From assembly GCA_029688905.1 (NCBI GenBank), contig JARULB010000003.1:310001-374000 (forward strand): a stretch of DNA of 64,000 nucleotides, given 5' to 3'. A model generated the notes under the pieces. The model ran no database searches and was not told the DNA's origin. It saw nothing but the letters and a program-made list of their open reading frames with translations. The position numbers and the translations under genes are program-made. The DNA is from Balneolales bacterium ANBcel1 (lineage in GTDB: Bacteria > Bacteroidota > Rhodothermia > Balneolales > Natronogracilivirgulaceae). This document shows, piece after piece, positions 8,845-17,833 of this stretch (within the stretch, counting starts at the first letter, position 1; each line of letters starts with the position of its first letter).

Positions 8845-11325
8845 ATGATCAAAACGAATGACGACATCACCAAGGCCATGGATTCCGAATCCCTGAAGCT
8901 TGACATTCAAAGGCACCTCCGGTTTACGCTGGCCAAGTCCAGGTACTCGACCACGCAATGGGACAAGTTTCGCAGTGTTGCGTTAACTGCACTGGACCGT
9001 CTCCATGACCGCTGGATCGACACCCAGGAGCATTATTACGATGTGGATGCCAAGCGGGTCTATTATATCTCCATGGAGTTTCTGATAGGCCGTTTGCTCG
9101 ACAACATGCTGGTGAACCTGGATATTCTGGATGAAGTCAAGGAAGCGCTGGATGCTCTTGGAATGGACTACGACCATGTTAAGGAGAACGAGTTTGACGC
9201 CGGCCTTGGCAATGGCGGCCTGGGCCGTCTGGCCGCCTGTTTCCTCGACTCCATGGCTACATTGGGCATACCAGGTTACGGGTATGGTATCCGATACGAT
9301 TTTGGCATTTTCCACCAGCAGATCAAGAACGGGTTTCAGGTTGAGCAGCCGGACATGTGGCTTCAATTCGGCAATCCCTGGGATGTGGTGAGGCCAAAAA
9401 TTCTCTACCCGGTCAATTTCTACGGTGAATCGGTCCCCTATACCGACTCCCAGGGGCAGACCCGGTTCAAGTGGGTAAATACACAGAAGGTTAACGCGCT
9501 TGCGTTTGACACACCGGTTCCCGGCTACAAAAACGATGTAGTGAACAATCTCCGGTTGTGGAAAGCCAGCTCGTCGAAAGCCATTGACCTGCACTCTTTC
9601 AGTCAGGGAGAATACATAGACGCCGTTCGCGATTCCCAGCTGCAGGAGAATATTTCGCGGGTACTCTACCCCAACGACAAGGTATTTGTCGGACAGGAGC
9701 TTCGACTCAAGCAGGAGTATTTCCTGGTTTGCGCGACTCTTCAGGACATTGTACGACGGTTCAAGAAGGTCCACAACGACTGGCGCAAGTTTCCCGACAA
9801 AGTGGCCATCCAGTGTAATGACACCCACCCGAACCTTGCCATCCCCGAACTGATGCGCGTACTGATCGATGAAGAGGGGCTCGACTGGGAAACCTCCTGG
9901 GATATTACGCGGCGTTCCATCAACTATACCAACCATACCGTACTGCCGGAAGCGCTGGAAACATGGCCGGTTCCGCTTATGCGCAACTTGCTGCCCCGCC
10001 ACCTGCAGATCATCTATGAAATCAACAAACGGTTCCTCAATCATGTGAGGGACACCTTCGGCAACGATGTCAATCGCGTCCGCAGAATGTCCATTATCAG
10101 TGAAGGCGAAAAGCCGTCGGTTCAGATGGCAACTCTGGGCATCGTCGGCTCCAAAAAAGTCAATGGAGTGGCAAGGCTGCACACGGAACTCATTAAAAAG
10201 ACCATCTTCAAGGACTTTTTCGAGCTCTATCCTGATAAGTTTGTAAACATGACCAACGGCATCACCCCGCGCCGCTGGCTGAAGCAGTGTAACCCAAGGC
10301 TGTCGGATCTGATTACCGAGCACATTGGAGACGGCTGGATTACCGACCTCAAACAACTGAAAAAGTTTGATGATATCGCTTCGGAAGATGAGGGAATCCG
10401 TGAGAAATTTACAAATATCAAACGGGAAAACAAGATGGACCTCATCGACTTCATCAAGTCGAAGTACGGCGTGGCCCTGAATCCCGATTCGATTTTTGAT
10501 ATTCAGATCAAACGGATTCATGAGTACAAGCGCCAGCTTCTGGTAGCAATGCACACCGCCACACTTTATAACCGGATCAAGGCGAATCCTGATGCCGATT
10601 TCCAGCCACGCACCGTACTGTTCTCAGGAAAAGCGGCACCCGGCTACACCATGGCAAAACTCCAGATCAAGCTGATCAACTCCATTGCGGAGAAGATCAA
10701 CAACGATCCGGACACCAAAGACAAACTTTCGTGCCTCTTCCTTGAGAACTATACCGTTTCGCTGGCGGAGCGCCTGATACCCGCCGCGGACCTGTCCGAG
10801 CAAACCTCTACGGCCGGAATGGAAGCTTCCGGAACCGGAAACATGAAGTTTGCCCTGAACGGAGCGCTCACCATCGGCACCCTTGACGGCGCCAATATCG
10901 AGATCCGGGAGGAAGTCGGTGAGGAGAATATCTTTATTTTCGGAATGACCGATGAGGAGGTCGAGCAAAAGCGGCGGGAAGGGTATCAGCCCAGGGAGTA
11001 TTACGAATCGGTACCCGAGCTTCAGGAAGTGCTGAATCAGATCCGGGACGGCTTTTTCGAGCCGGATGATCCCGAACTGTTCCACCCCATCATCAAATCC
11101 CTTCTGGATGAGGGAGATTACTTCATGGTGCTGGCCGATTTTGAGTCATACCTGCAGCAGCAGAAGGAGGTGGAGAAGCTCTACCGCAATCAAAAGGAGT
11201 GGATCAAAAAAGCGATCCATAACGTTTGCCGCGTTGGCAAGTTCTCCTCCGACCGTACCATCAGTGAGTATTCCGAGCAGATCTGGGAATGCAAGCCGGT
11301 CGATTTTCCAAAAAAGGACAAGTAG
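8845..11325 (+). CDS. glgP: Glycogen/starch/alpha-glucan phosphorylase
   Basis: An 826-residue GT35 phosphorylase that releases glucose 1-phosphate from alpha-1,4 glucans with pyridoxal phosphate as cofactor. YYISMEFLIGRLL and GNGGLGRLAACF near the N-terminus, RIHEYKRQLL in the middle and EASGTGNMKFALNGA near the end are family signatures; the PLP lysine is K668. The length equals that of the usual maltodextrin/glycogen enzyme (about 800-840). It stands as a single gene with its own likely promoter and a hairpin downstream. The branching enzyme at the left edge fits a glycogen storage role. Confidence 0.95.
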   Translation: MIKTNDDITKAMDSESLKLDIQRHLRFTLAKSRYSTTQWDKFRSVALTALDRLHDRWIDTQEHYYDVDAKRVYYISMEFLIGRLLDNMLVNLDILDEVKEALDALGMDYDHVKENEFDAGLGNGGLGRLAACFLDSMATLGIPGYGYGIRYDFGIFHQQIKNGFQVEQPDMWLQFGNPWDVVRPKILYPVNFYGESVPYTDSQGQTRFKWVNTQKVNALAFDTPVPGYKNDVVNNLRLWKASSSKAIDLHSFSQGEYIDAVRDSQLQENISRVLYPNDKVFVGQELRLKQEYFLVCATLQDIVRRFKKVHNDWRKFPDKVAIQCNDTHPNLAIPELMRVLIDEEGLDWETSWDITRRSINYTNHTVLPEALETWPVPLMRNLLPRHLQIIYEINKRFLNHVRDTFGNDVNRVRRMSIISEGEKPSVQMATLGIVGSKKVNGVARLHTELIKKTIFKDFFELYPDKFVNMTNGITPRRWLKQCNPRLSDLITEHIGDGWITDLKQLKKFDDIASEDEGIREKFTNIKRENKMDLIDFIKSKYGVALNPDSIFDIQIKRIHEYKRQLLVAMHTATLYNRIKANPDADFQPRTVLFSGKAAPGYTMAKLQIKLINSIAEKINNDPDTKDKLSCLFLENYTVSLAERLIPAADLSEQTSTAGMEASGTGNMKFALNGALTIGTLDGANIEIREEVGEENIFIFGMTDEEVEQKRREGYQPREYYESVPELQEVLNQIRDGFFEPDDPELFHPIIKSLLDEGDYFMVLADFESYLQQQKEVEKLYRNQKEWIKKAIHNVCRVGKFSSDRTISEYSEQIWECKPVDFPKKDK

Positions 11326-11352
11326 AATAGCGGCTAACCCTGCGGATTAACC

Positions 11353-11392
11353 CGGACGTTTTTTCCTGAATGGCATGATGGAAAAACGTCCG
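11353..11392. terminator. Inverted repeat after glgP, possible terminator
   Basis: CGGACGTTTTT at 11353 pairs with AAAAACGTCCG at 11382-11392 around a short loop. The hairpin lies 28 bp after the glgP stop and is symmetrical enough to act from both sides, ending both glgP and tonB transcripts. There is no separate T-run beyond the stem, so a terminator role is only likely. The rest of the gap to 11597 shows nothing convincing. Confidence 0.45.
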
Positions 11393-11597
11393 TGGTCTTG
11401 TGACTCTCACTGATCGGCGTCCTGGCTGCTCACGCTTTGCGGCGTATGATCAAAACCTTGGCTTTGGCTCATTAACCACCTTGTTACCCCCACAGGCTTG
11501 CGATTAATGACGAGGAGATTCCGGCTGGTACCTTGTCGATTGCCGGATAACTCCTCCAATCGAACGGGGAACCGATCGGCCAGTGAGGCGGCATGTG

Positions 11598-12425
11598 CTA
11601 TTCCAGGATGAACCGGAACGTCACCGTGCCAAACTGGGACTCCTGCGGCACATTGGATGGAAGCCTTGAAAACCGCCATGTCCGCAGGGTACGAAGCACC
11701 TCTCTTTCGAGCTCCGGCTGGGCCTTGATGATGGGTTGCAGCCGGCCGACAGTGCCGTCGGGCCGAACTTCAAAACGGACGGAGATCACCGCCTCTGCCT
11801 CCGTCACATAGTTCGGAAGCGGCTGTACTACGGCTGCACGGCTGAAATCACCTTCCCACTCAAGCTGGAATGGTGCCGATCGGATGGGATCGGATCCCGT
11901 GCCCTGATCGACATCCACCCGCCCCCGGATTCCGCGAATATCCCCGGTTTCCTCCTCGCCGGCCTGTACTTCCTCATCCTGCTGAGCGGGTTGAGGGTCA
12001 GCGGCTTCTTCCTCCTCTTCGACTTCTTCAACCTCTTCAACAACAGCGGTCGGGTCTATCCTGTCGGTGTCGGGCGTCGTAACCACTTCTTCCGAAATCA
12101 CCTCTTCGACCTGATCGGGGAGATCGACATCGCGCGCCGGCTCTTCGGGCTGAGGTTCGGGGCGGGGCTCTTCTGCAGGTTCGGGCTGAGGCTCTTCCGC
12201 AATGGTTTCCACGGGATCCGGACGGGTTTCCGGCTGTTGCTGCTCTTCGCGGGAAAACTCGGCAACCGTACCGTCCTGGAACTCCCCGAGGGTAACCTCG
12301 ATAAATGCCATACGATCCGTCTGCCGGGGCTGTGTCACCATCAACCACGCGATGAGGAGCATGACAACGTGCATCACCAGTGTGATGCCGAGCCCAAATT
12401 TTTCTTCCCGGGTTAGTTTACGCAT
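11598..12425 (-). CDS. tonB: TonB energy transducer
   Basis: A 275-residue periplasm-spanning protein that carries proton-motive energy from ExbB-ExbD to outer-membrane receptors. It has a single N-terminal helix (about residues 13-31), a long Pro/Glu-rich linker (about 55-160, with repeated EPQPEP-like and EEVEEVEEE runs) and a C-terminal TonB domain (about 200-275) with the pattern VRFEVRPDGTV followed by VLRTLRTWRFSRLP. It is the last gene of exbB-exbD-tonB and starts 4 bp after exbD. The very acidic linker is noteworthy but not unheard of. Confidence 0.88.
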   Translation of the reverse strand: MRKLTREEKFGLGITLVMHVVMLLIAWLMVTQPRQTDRMAFIEVTLGEFQDGTVAEFSREEQQQPETRPDPVETIAEEPQPEPAEEPRPEPQPEEPARDVDLPDQVEEVISEEVVTTPDTDRIDPTAVVEEVEEVEEEEEAADPQPAQQDEEVQAGEEETGDIRGIRGRVDVDQGTGSDPIRSAPFQLEWEGDFSRAAVVQPLPNYVTEAEAVISVRFEVRPDGTVGRLQPIIKAQPELEREVLRTLRTWRFSRLPSNVPQESQFGTVTFRFILE

Positions 12426-12429
12426 GGTT

Positions 12430-12840
12430 TCAGCGGCTGGCCCGTTCAGTGGCCATCATCATATTCAGGTTCAACGCTTTCCCAATGTTCATAACGTGAA
12501 CCGCGTCGTCGATTATTGCGTTTTTATCGGCCCGTACCACCAGTGTCGCGTTGGGATGCATCCGGTTCTGTTCGCGAATGGAGGCGGCAACGTTGGCCCG
12601 CGGCACCGGGTCGCCCATCACATAAAAACTACCGTCATTGGTGATGGTCACATTAATGAAGTGCTGATCGGTCACGGCCGCGGTTTCCGCCCTGGGAATA
12701 TCGACTCGTATTCCGAAATTGGTCACGAACGACGATGTCAGCAAAAAGAAAATCAGCAGAAGCAGAACGATGTCGGTCAGTCCGGCTGCCGCAAATATCG
12801 TCATCGGTTTCTTTACTTCGCTAGCGGACCGGAAGTTCAT
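12430..12840 (-). CDS. exbD: ExbD/TolR biopolymer transport protein
   Basis: A 136-residue protein with one N-terminal helix (TIFAAAGLTDIVLLLLIFFLL, about residues 13-33) that carries the conserved membrane aspartate (LTDIVLLLLIFF), followed by a periplasmic domain. ExbD forms the proton channel with ExbB and drives TonB. Its start codon overlaps the exbB stop (4 bp, ATGA type), which indicates translational coupling. TolR is the main alternative, but the next gene is tonB-like and no tolA, tolB or pal is adjacent. Confidence 0.87.
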   Translation of the reverse strand: MNFRSASEVKKPMTIFAAAGLTDIVLLLLIFFLLTSSFVTNFGIRVDIPRAETAAVTDQHFINVTITNDGSFYVMGDPVPRANVAASIREQNRMHPNATLVVRADKNAIIDDAVHVMNIGKALNLNMMMATERASR

Positions 12841-13574
12841 TGTGATACCGTTTGTTGTTGTTTTTTGGCGGCCGGTTTCTGAAGCAGATCGATAAAGCGT
12901 GTCGAGGAGTCCTCCAGGTCAAATATCATACGGTTCATGCGGCCCAGAAGGTAGTTGTAGAAGCCATAGGCGATGATGCCGACCGCGAGTCCGGAGGCGG
13001 TAGTAATCAGGGCCTCCCAGATACCTCCGGCCAGAACGCTCGGGTTGACGTTCCCTTCCAGGGTCTGAATCTGCTGAAACGCCTGGATCATACCGGTAAC
13101 GGTTCCGAGAAAGCCAAGCAACGGCGCCACTCCGGCGATGGTTGCCAGCCAGTCCATTTTCTTCTCGAGAAAATGAACTTCCCGTTTTCCGGCATTTTTA
13201 ATGGCATCGTCGATATCCTGAATCGGCCTTCCAAGACGTTTAATGCCCTGTTTCATAATCCGTGAAAAGGGCTTGTCCATTTCATCGCAGTATTGGAGGG
13301 CTCCCTGCATATCGCCTCTTTTTAAAATATCCTCGAGACTTCTCAGAAATCGCCGGTTGTCCATGGTTGAGTTGGATAAAACCCGCCATCGTTCGGCGAT
13401 GACATAAATAGCCAACAGGGAGAGCAGCGTGATGGGGATCATCACAAAGCCACCCTCTACAAACATCTGGAGCCAGGAAATCTGGTCGGGGGCAGCGGCA
13501 ACCGGCGGTTGCACTGCGTTATCAACGCCATTTTGAAACAGAAGCGTTGCAAGGGGCGAAAGTACCGATATCAT
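12837..13574 (-). CDS. exbB: ExbB/TolQ/MotA-type proton channel protein
   Basis: A 245-residue inner-membrane protein with three hydrophobic helices: near residues 35-58 (MIPITLLSLLAIYVIAE), 143-165 (IAGVAPLLGFLGTVTGMI) and 182-208 (ALITTASGLAVGIIAYGFYNYL). APLLGFLGTVTGMIQAF is the MotA/TolQ/ExbB signature. It pairs with ExbD to convert the proton gradient into movement of TonB. It overlaps exbD by 4 bp and lies 55 bp after the HU-SPOR gene on the same strand. Confidence 0.9.
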   Translation of the reverse strand: MISVLSPLATLLFQNGVDNAVQPPVAAAPDQISWLQMFVEGGFVMIPITLLSLLAIYVIAERWRVLSNSTMDNRRFLRSLEDILKRGDMQGALQYCDEMDKPFSRIMKQGIKRLGRPIQDIDDAIKNAGKREVHFLEKKMDWLATIAGVAPLLGFLGTVTGMIQAFQQIQTLEGNVNPSVLAGGIWEALITTASGLAVGIIAYGFYNYLLGRMNRMIFDLEDSSTRFIDLLQKPAAKKQQQTVSQ

Positions 13575-13629
13575 GTAATGCCGAAAGGTTTAGGTTTTGG
13601 AGTATGGGGGTTATGGCCGCAACGAAGCA

Positions 13630-14757
13630 TTAACGTATGCGAGCAATAAAGTTATTGTCCCGGTATGGGCGTGGAAGTTCGGAAATTGCATCTTCGGCAT
13701 CGGAAACCGTTGCAAACTGGCCCACGCCAACACGCCAGGTGGTTCGTCCGTCTGTGGTCCCGGCCCGATACAATACGGCAAGATAGCCTTGTTCCGCAAA
13801 GCGCTCTTTTTCATAGTTTGCCCTTGTTTCACTGGAAAGTGAATGGAGCACAATCGTATAGGAGCCTGTTTGTATTTCGGTACCGGATCCCATTAATCCG
13901 TAAGGCGAAGGTTCCGGTGACGGTTCAATTACGTGTTCGGGCGGTGCCGTCGCCTCTCGCTCCGTGACCGTTGCGGAGGGATCCTCTGCCGGTGGCTGCT
14001 CGGCGTGATGCTGGCGATCCAGTCTCAGTCCATCAAAATGCAGTACAAACAAAATAGCAACAATGACAGCCGCAGCGATGGGAATTAACCACAGTTTTGA
14101 TTCGGATTCTCTGCGCTTTCGCCGCTTGGGAGCATGTTTCTTTTTCATTCGCCCTGTACCCGCTGCTGCCTCTTTTTTATGAGCCGGTGGCGGATCCGAT
14201 TCTTTTTGCTCCTGTTTTGCGGCATCATCCGTTTTAGAGACATCATCTTTAAGGCCGGCCGAAGGCTCTTCCTCCACCGACTCCGGCGGATCTGTTGTTT
14301 CAGGTTCTTCGGCCTTTTCCTCCTGTTTTGACGTCGCCTCTGCTTCGGTATCGCCGGACAGCAGCTTATCCTCTTTCGCAGGCTCATCCGCAGCGTGATC
14401 GTCCACAGGCTCCAAATCCTTATCGGCGTCAGCGGCTTCCGGCGCAACGGGTTGTTCTTCTGTATCGGGGGATTTTATACCGCTGCTTTTCCGGGCCGGG
14501 GCAGAGAGGATTTCTATCGGTTCCATACCGGCATACTTGTAGTTAATCTCTATAGCCAGTTCGGTCTCCGGTTCAAACACAAGCGCTCCATCCTGCCGTC
14601 GGAATGTTCCAAAACCGGCAGCGCGATAACTACCTTTTTCAGCAACGGCAGCATGAATTTTCTTCACCCAGGAATCCAGTATTTCTTCGGCATCCGGCGT
14701 CTTTACCTGAAGTGACTCTGCCAGCAATGCAATCAGATCGTCATGTGATAGTTTCAT
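13630..14757 (-). CDS. HU-like domain, transmembrane, SPOR domain protein
   Basis: A 375-residue protein with three parts. Residues 1-85 resemble the HU/CCDC81-type domain of Bacteroidota proteins, with GSYRAAGFGTFRRQDGALVF as the core. A charged, Glu-rich stretch (95-200) leads to a very basic patch (KKKHAPKRRKRRE, 205-217) and one membrane helix (222-241). After a Pro-rich linker comes a C-terminal SPOR domain (about 297-375), which in known proteins binds denuded peptidoglycan at the septum. The basic patch before the helix places the HU domain in the cytoplasm and SPOR in the periplasm. It follows the mini HU gene by 7 bp. DNA binding is inferred, not shown. Confidence 0.8.
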   Translation of the reverse strand: MKLSHDDLIALLAESLQVKTPDAEEILDSWVKKIHAAVAEKGSYRAAGFGTFRRQDGALVFEPETELAIEINYKYAGMEPIEILSAPARKSSGIKSPDTEEQPVAPEAADADKDLEPVDDHAADEPAKEDKLLSGDTEAEATSKQEEKAEEPETTDPPESVEEEPSAGLKDDVSKTDDAAKQEQKESDPPPAHKKEAAAGTGRMKKKHAPKRRKRRESESKLWLIPIAAAVIVAILFVLHFDGLRLDRQHHAEQPPAEDPSATVTEREATAPPEHVIEPSPEPSPYGLMGSGTEIQTGSYTIVLHSLSSETRANYEKERFAEQGYLAVLYRAGTTDGRTTWRVGVGQFATVSDAEDAISELPRPYRDNNFIARIR

Positions 14758-14764
14758 CCTCTCC

Positions 14765-14950
14765 TCACTTTTCAGGGGTAAAGGTTACAATATCTGCGGG
14801 CGGATCAAGCAGGATCGTGCCGTCTTTTTGCTGGCGATGATCCTGCTTTCTGTGCCGCACGGCAAACGTACCCAGACCTTTCACGGCAACATCGCGATGT
14901 TTCTTGAGCGCCCCGGTTATAATAGTTTGAATTGCTTTTTCCTGTTCCAT
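14765..14950 (-). CDS. Small HU-like protein (61 residues)
   Basis: A 61-residue protein whose centre, VKGLGTFAVRHRKQD, resembles the strand and hairpin of HU-family DNA-binding proteins, ending in VTFTPEK like the HU C-terminus. It lacks room for the two full HU helices and is two-thirds of a normal HU (about 90 residues). It lies 6 bp after the barrel gene and 7 bp before the HU-SPOR gene on the same strand, which supports a real, co-transcribed gene. It could be a partner of the HU domain next door or a shortened HU remnant. Confidence 0.6.
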   Translation of the reverse strand: MEQEKAIQTIITGALKKHRDVAVKGLGTFAVRHRKQDHRQQKDGTILLDPPADIVTFTPEK

Positions 14951-14956
14951 AATAGA

Positions 14957-16696
14957 TCACCAACGCAAGGTTATGCCTCCATAAATCTGCAACGGGCGTT
15001 CGTTATAATTTTGCCACACCTGGTATTCCTGATCCAGAAGGTTCAGCGCCTTGAAATAAACTCCGAAACTATCAAGGATCCGAAGGTCCGTTCGCAGGCC
15101 AAGCTGCAGATAACCGTCGACCGTTTCATTATTGCGAGCTGTTTTTCGTGTTCCCACGGCATTAAGCCACGTGGACATCTCAAGCCGGTCAACTGGCCTG
15201 GTCATGAAATGCGCCGACACCCTCCATCGGGGAACATACGGAATTTCCCCGGATGGAATCACGTCTTTATCCACGCTGGAATAATTCAGTCCAAACTCGA
15301 CCGTAGTTGTGCTGCGCAGTGCGGATCCGTCGTGAGTCAATCCGCTATACCACTCCACATGGGTCGCGTCTTCTGTGTAATGTTTCTCGTAATAGACCCA
15401 TGGCAGGTTCTCAAAGTTGTTGAAATACCCGAGGTTATAATACTGCCAGTAATCCATTCCGGTATATGCTTTCAGGTTGGACCGGATCATAATCCCGGAA
15501 TGCAGACGGATATGCAGCCCCCTTTCATGCTCGACATCAAGTTCCCTTTGAAACGAGAACCTGTTTTCATCATAAATCTTTGACAGGGACGGGTCATTCA
15601 CAAATCCACGCATCTGCAATGTAGCGGAAAAACGTCCTGCGCCCTGATATTTATATCTGACATCCGGATAAAGGTACAGGTCAAATTCATTAACCGGATC
15701 ATAAAGCTGATAGAATCTGAGCCAGGCTTCTACAAGATGCGCATGGCCAAATACATGGCGATATCTGGCGCCCGCCGTATTAGTAAACCAGGAACCGGTA
15801 TCATCTCCGCCGGTGTCGTAGAAGGCTCCGCTTGACCGAAGCTGGTATCCGAAGATCTGCTCCATCTGGCTTCCTTCCCGGAACCGGTTCAAATCGATGC
15901 TGTACCGTGTTTCGCTTGTACCAAGCTCATTGCCGGCCAACTGCTCCCCTCGATTATCAAAATGTCGGATTTCGGCTGAAGATTGCCATCCTCGCCAGGC
16001 GTTTTCAAGATATTCCCAGCGGCCTTCCATCCCGAAAGAATACTGCGAAAGCCGCAATGCGGAAAGAGAGTCCACGGTGATTCCGTGCGGTGTACCGGTG
16101 ACAGGCGAGGTATATCCAAGCGGGGAGTAGTTGAAGTTGGATTCACCCGATACGCCAAGACCCCAGCGGTGACTTCCGGCCCTGCCGGTCCACTGTACCT
16201 CCCCGTTGAGGTCACGGAAGGAGCTGAAGTCACGATCCCCTTCTGAAGAATGGTGCCTGAAATCCAGGCCCAAACTTTGGTTTTCGCGCACGGGCATCTC
16301 GGAAATCACGGCCAGGTCGGGACTCATGAAAAAACCCGAACCGGCTTGTGCCAGTCCGCGGCGCCGGTCGGAGAACCTCACAAACTGTTTTTCGGGTTTC
16401 AAGGCAGGCTCCAGGTCTGACAAAGGGACTGCCGCGACTATTTCATCGTCCGACTCGATAAATGGCATCCTGTCGGGATCAACGCGAAACACCGGCCTGC
16501 GCGGACTGAACCCGAGTATCGGCTGCCTTGACAGCCCTTGAAACCGCACATCGAATTCCCCCCTGATTTCAATATCCTGAGGATCAATATCCGGAAGCAG
16601 CGTAGCCGGCGCGTCTTCCTGCTGCGCCATCACCGGTATCACCGCAACGGCAAGAAGAATTAAACCGGTAACAGTAATTTTTTGCGTCATTCTCAT
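14957..16696 (-). CDS. Outer-membrane beta-barrel protein (TonB-receptor-like, function unknown)
   Basis: A 579-residue exported protein. A signal peptide (about residues 1-24, ending VMAQQ) is followed by about 110 residues of low-complexity leader, then many alternating strands rich in aromatic residues, and a final strand QIYGGITLRW ending in Trp, as outer-membrane barrels do. The last domain (DSFGVYFKALNLLDQEYQVWQNYNERP) resembles the end of TonB-dependent receptors. I do not see a plug domain. It leads a tight run with mini-HU, HU-SPOR and, 55 bp later, exbB-exbD-tonB, hinting at Ton-powered use. The substrate is unknown. Confidence 0.65.
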   Translation of the reverse strand: MRMTQKITVTGLILLAVAVIPVMAQQEDAPATLLPDIDPQDIEIRGEFDVRFQGLSRQPILGFSPRRPVFRVDPDRMPFIESDDEIVAAVPLSDLEPALKPEKQFVRFSDRRRGLAQAGSGFFMSPDLAVISEMPVRENQSLGLDFRHHSSEGDRDFSSFRDLNGEVQWTGRAGSHRWGLGVSGESNFNYSPLGYTSPVTGTPHGITVDSLSALRLSQYSFGMEGRWEYLENAWRGWQSSAEIRHFDNRGEQLAGNELGTSETRYSIDLNRFREGSQMEQIFGYQLRSSGAFYDTGGDDTGSWFTNTAGARYRHVFGHAHLVEAWLRFYQLYDPVNEFDLYLYPDVRYKYQGAGRFSATLQMRGFVNDPSLSKIYDENRFSFQRELDVEHERGLHIRLHSGIMIRSNLKAYTGMDYWQYYNLGYFNNFENLPWVYYEKHYTEDATHVEWYSGLTHDGSALRSTTTVEFGLNYSSVDKDVIPSGEIPYVPRWRVSAHFMTRPVDRLEMSTWLNAVGTRKTARNNETVDGYLQLGLRTDLRILDSFGVYFKALNLLDQEYQVWQNYNERPLQIYGGITLRW

Positions 16697-16800
16697 TCTT
16701 TATGATATCCTCATGTAATCAAACTTTTTGTAACAGCCGCAACGACTCTGATTGAAACGTTGACCGGCAGTAAATCGGTGTGGTTGACCAGGAAAAAAAA

Positions 16801-17829
16801 TTAGCTTGAAATACCTTGCCGATTGTTCCTGGTTTTGTGGATTGCAAGCAATACAGGCGTAAAAACCAAAATAATAATCATCATTACCAAATGTGTAACA
16901 ATTGCATATGCCACCCCTGTCGCTTCCGGCACGGCAAATAGCAGCAACAGAGAGCGGCTTACAAACCAGTGATAGGTACCGATTCCGCCGGGTGAGGGGA
17001 TGGCGACTCCAAGCGCGGAAATCACGGTAATCACCATTGCCTCCTGCAGCCCGAGATTGAACTCGGTATGCATATTAAATGCTGTAAAAGGGATGTAGGT
17101 CATCAGCACATAGCAGAACCAGATTCCCGCCGTCAGCAGCAAAAAGAGCGGCCAGTTTTTGACATCCTTGATGCTGATCAGCCCCTTTAAAAATTTGATG
17201 GAGGTTTCGGTGAAAATCCGTTTCGCGTTTGCAACTGCGGGGATCCAGCTGCTGAGCAGCCGAAACAGCAAGTACCCCGCCAGCAGCAGTACAACGGCCG
17301 AGAGCAGAAGAATAATAGCATACTGAATCCCCTCCACGCTACCCGCCGCTTTGATCCAGAGAATGGTCTCTTCGCCAAATATCTGGGCAAAAAGAGTGTA
17401 ATCCCGAAATAAATAGACGAATACAAACACGATCAGAACCAGCATAACAGCAAGGTCCAGAGCTCTTTCCAGTACTACGGTACCGATGAGCTTGGTTCTG
17501 CTGATCTGCTCACGGTTACCCACAAACACCGACCGGGAGAGTTCGCCCAGGCGGGGAACCGCATAATTCACCAGATAGCCAAGCATCACCCCGCTGAACA
17601 GCGTTAACCTGCTTGTTTTAACTCCTCCCTGCTCTATCAGCAGCCGCCATCGCTCCGCTCTTAAATAGTGGCTTGCCAGCGAAATAACCAGATAGGGCAA
17701 AAGCCAGTAGTACGTCAGTGTGTTAAGAGTCAGACGCACCTCATAAAACGAGACATCCTTGAGGGCAAGCCACAAAAACAGCAGCGCGACAGCCAGGCTT
17801 AGAATAAGGCGCAGATATTTGTGCATCAT
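16801..17829 (-). CDS. Flippase-like integral membrane protein (UPF0104 / LPG synthase TM family)
   Basis: A 342-residue protein with about eight hydrophobic helices across its whole length. The motif YLRAERWRLLI near residue 60, YAVPRLGELSRSV near 95 and PSPGGIGTYHW near 280 are typical of the UPF0104 family, whose members include the membrane half of lysylphosphatidylglycerol synthase. Proteins of this family have been proposed to flip lipids or glycolipids across the inner membrane. No aminoacyl-transfer domain is attached, so it is not a full MprF. It starts 4 bp after lolA ends and is probably in the same transcript. Confidence 0.8.
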   Translation of the reverse strand: MMHKYLRLILSLAVALLFLWLALKDVSFYEVRLTLNTLTYYWLLPYLVISLASHYLRAERWRLLIEQGGVKTSRLTLFSGVMLGYLVNYAVPRLGELSRSVFVGNREQISRTKLIGTVVLERALDLAVMLVLIVFVFVYLFRDYTLFAQIFGEETILWIKAAGSVEGIQYAIILLLSAVVLLLAGYLLFRLLSSWIPAVANAKRIFTETSIKFLKGLISIKDVKNWPLFLLLTAGIWFCYVLMTYIPFTAFNMHTEFNLGLQEAMVITVISALGVAIPSPGGIGTYHWFVSRSLLLLFAVPEATGVAYAIVTHLVMMIIILVFTPVLLAIHKTRNNRQGISS

Positions 17830-17833
17830 GAAA

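Noticed and set aside
8983-10554. 523-codon open frame antisense to glgP
   Set aside because: It lies wholly inside the glycogen phosphorylase gene, shows no domain, and mirrors its codon pattern.
11407-11679. 90-codon open frame on the minus strand next to tonB
   Set aside because: It overlaps the end of tonB in another frame and has no family features.
14295-14546. Open frames opposite the HU-SPOR linker
   Set aside because: Low-complexity antisense of the Glu/Pro-rich linker; no start or domain support.
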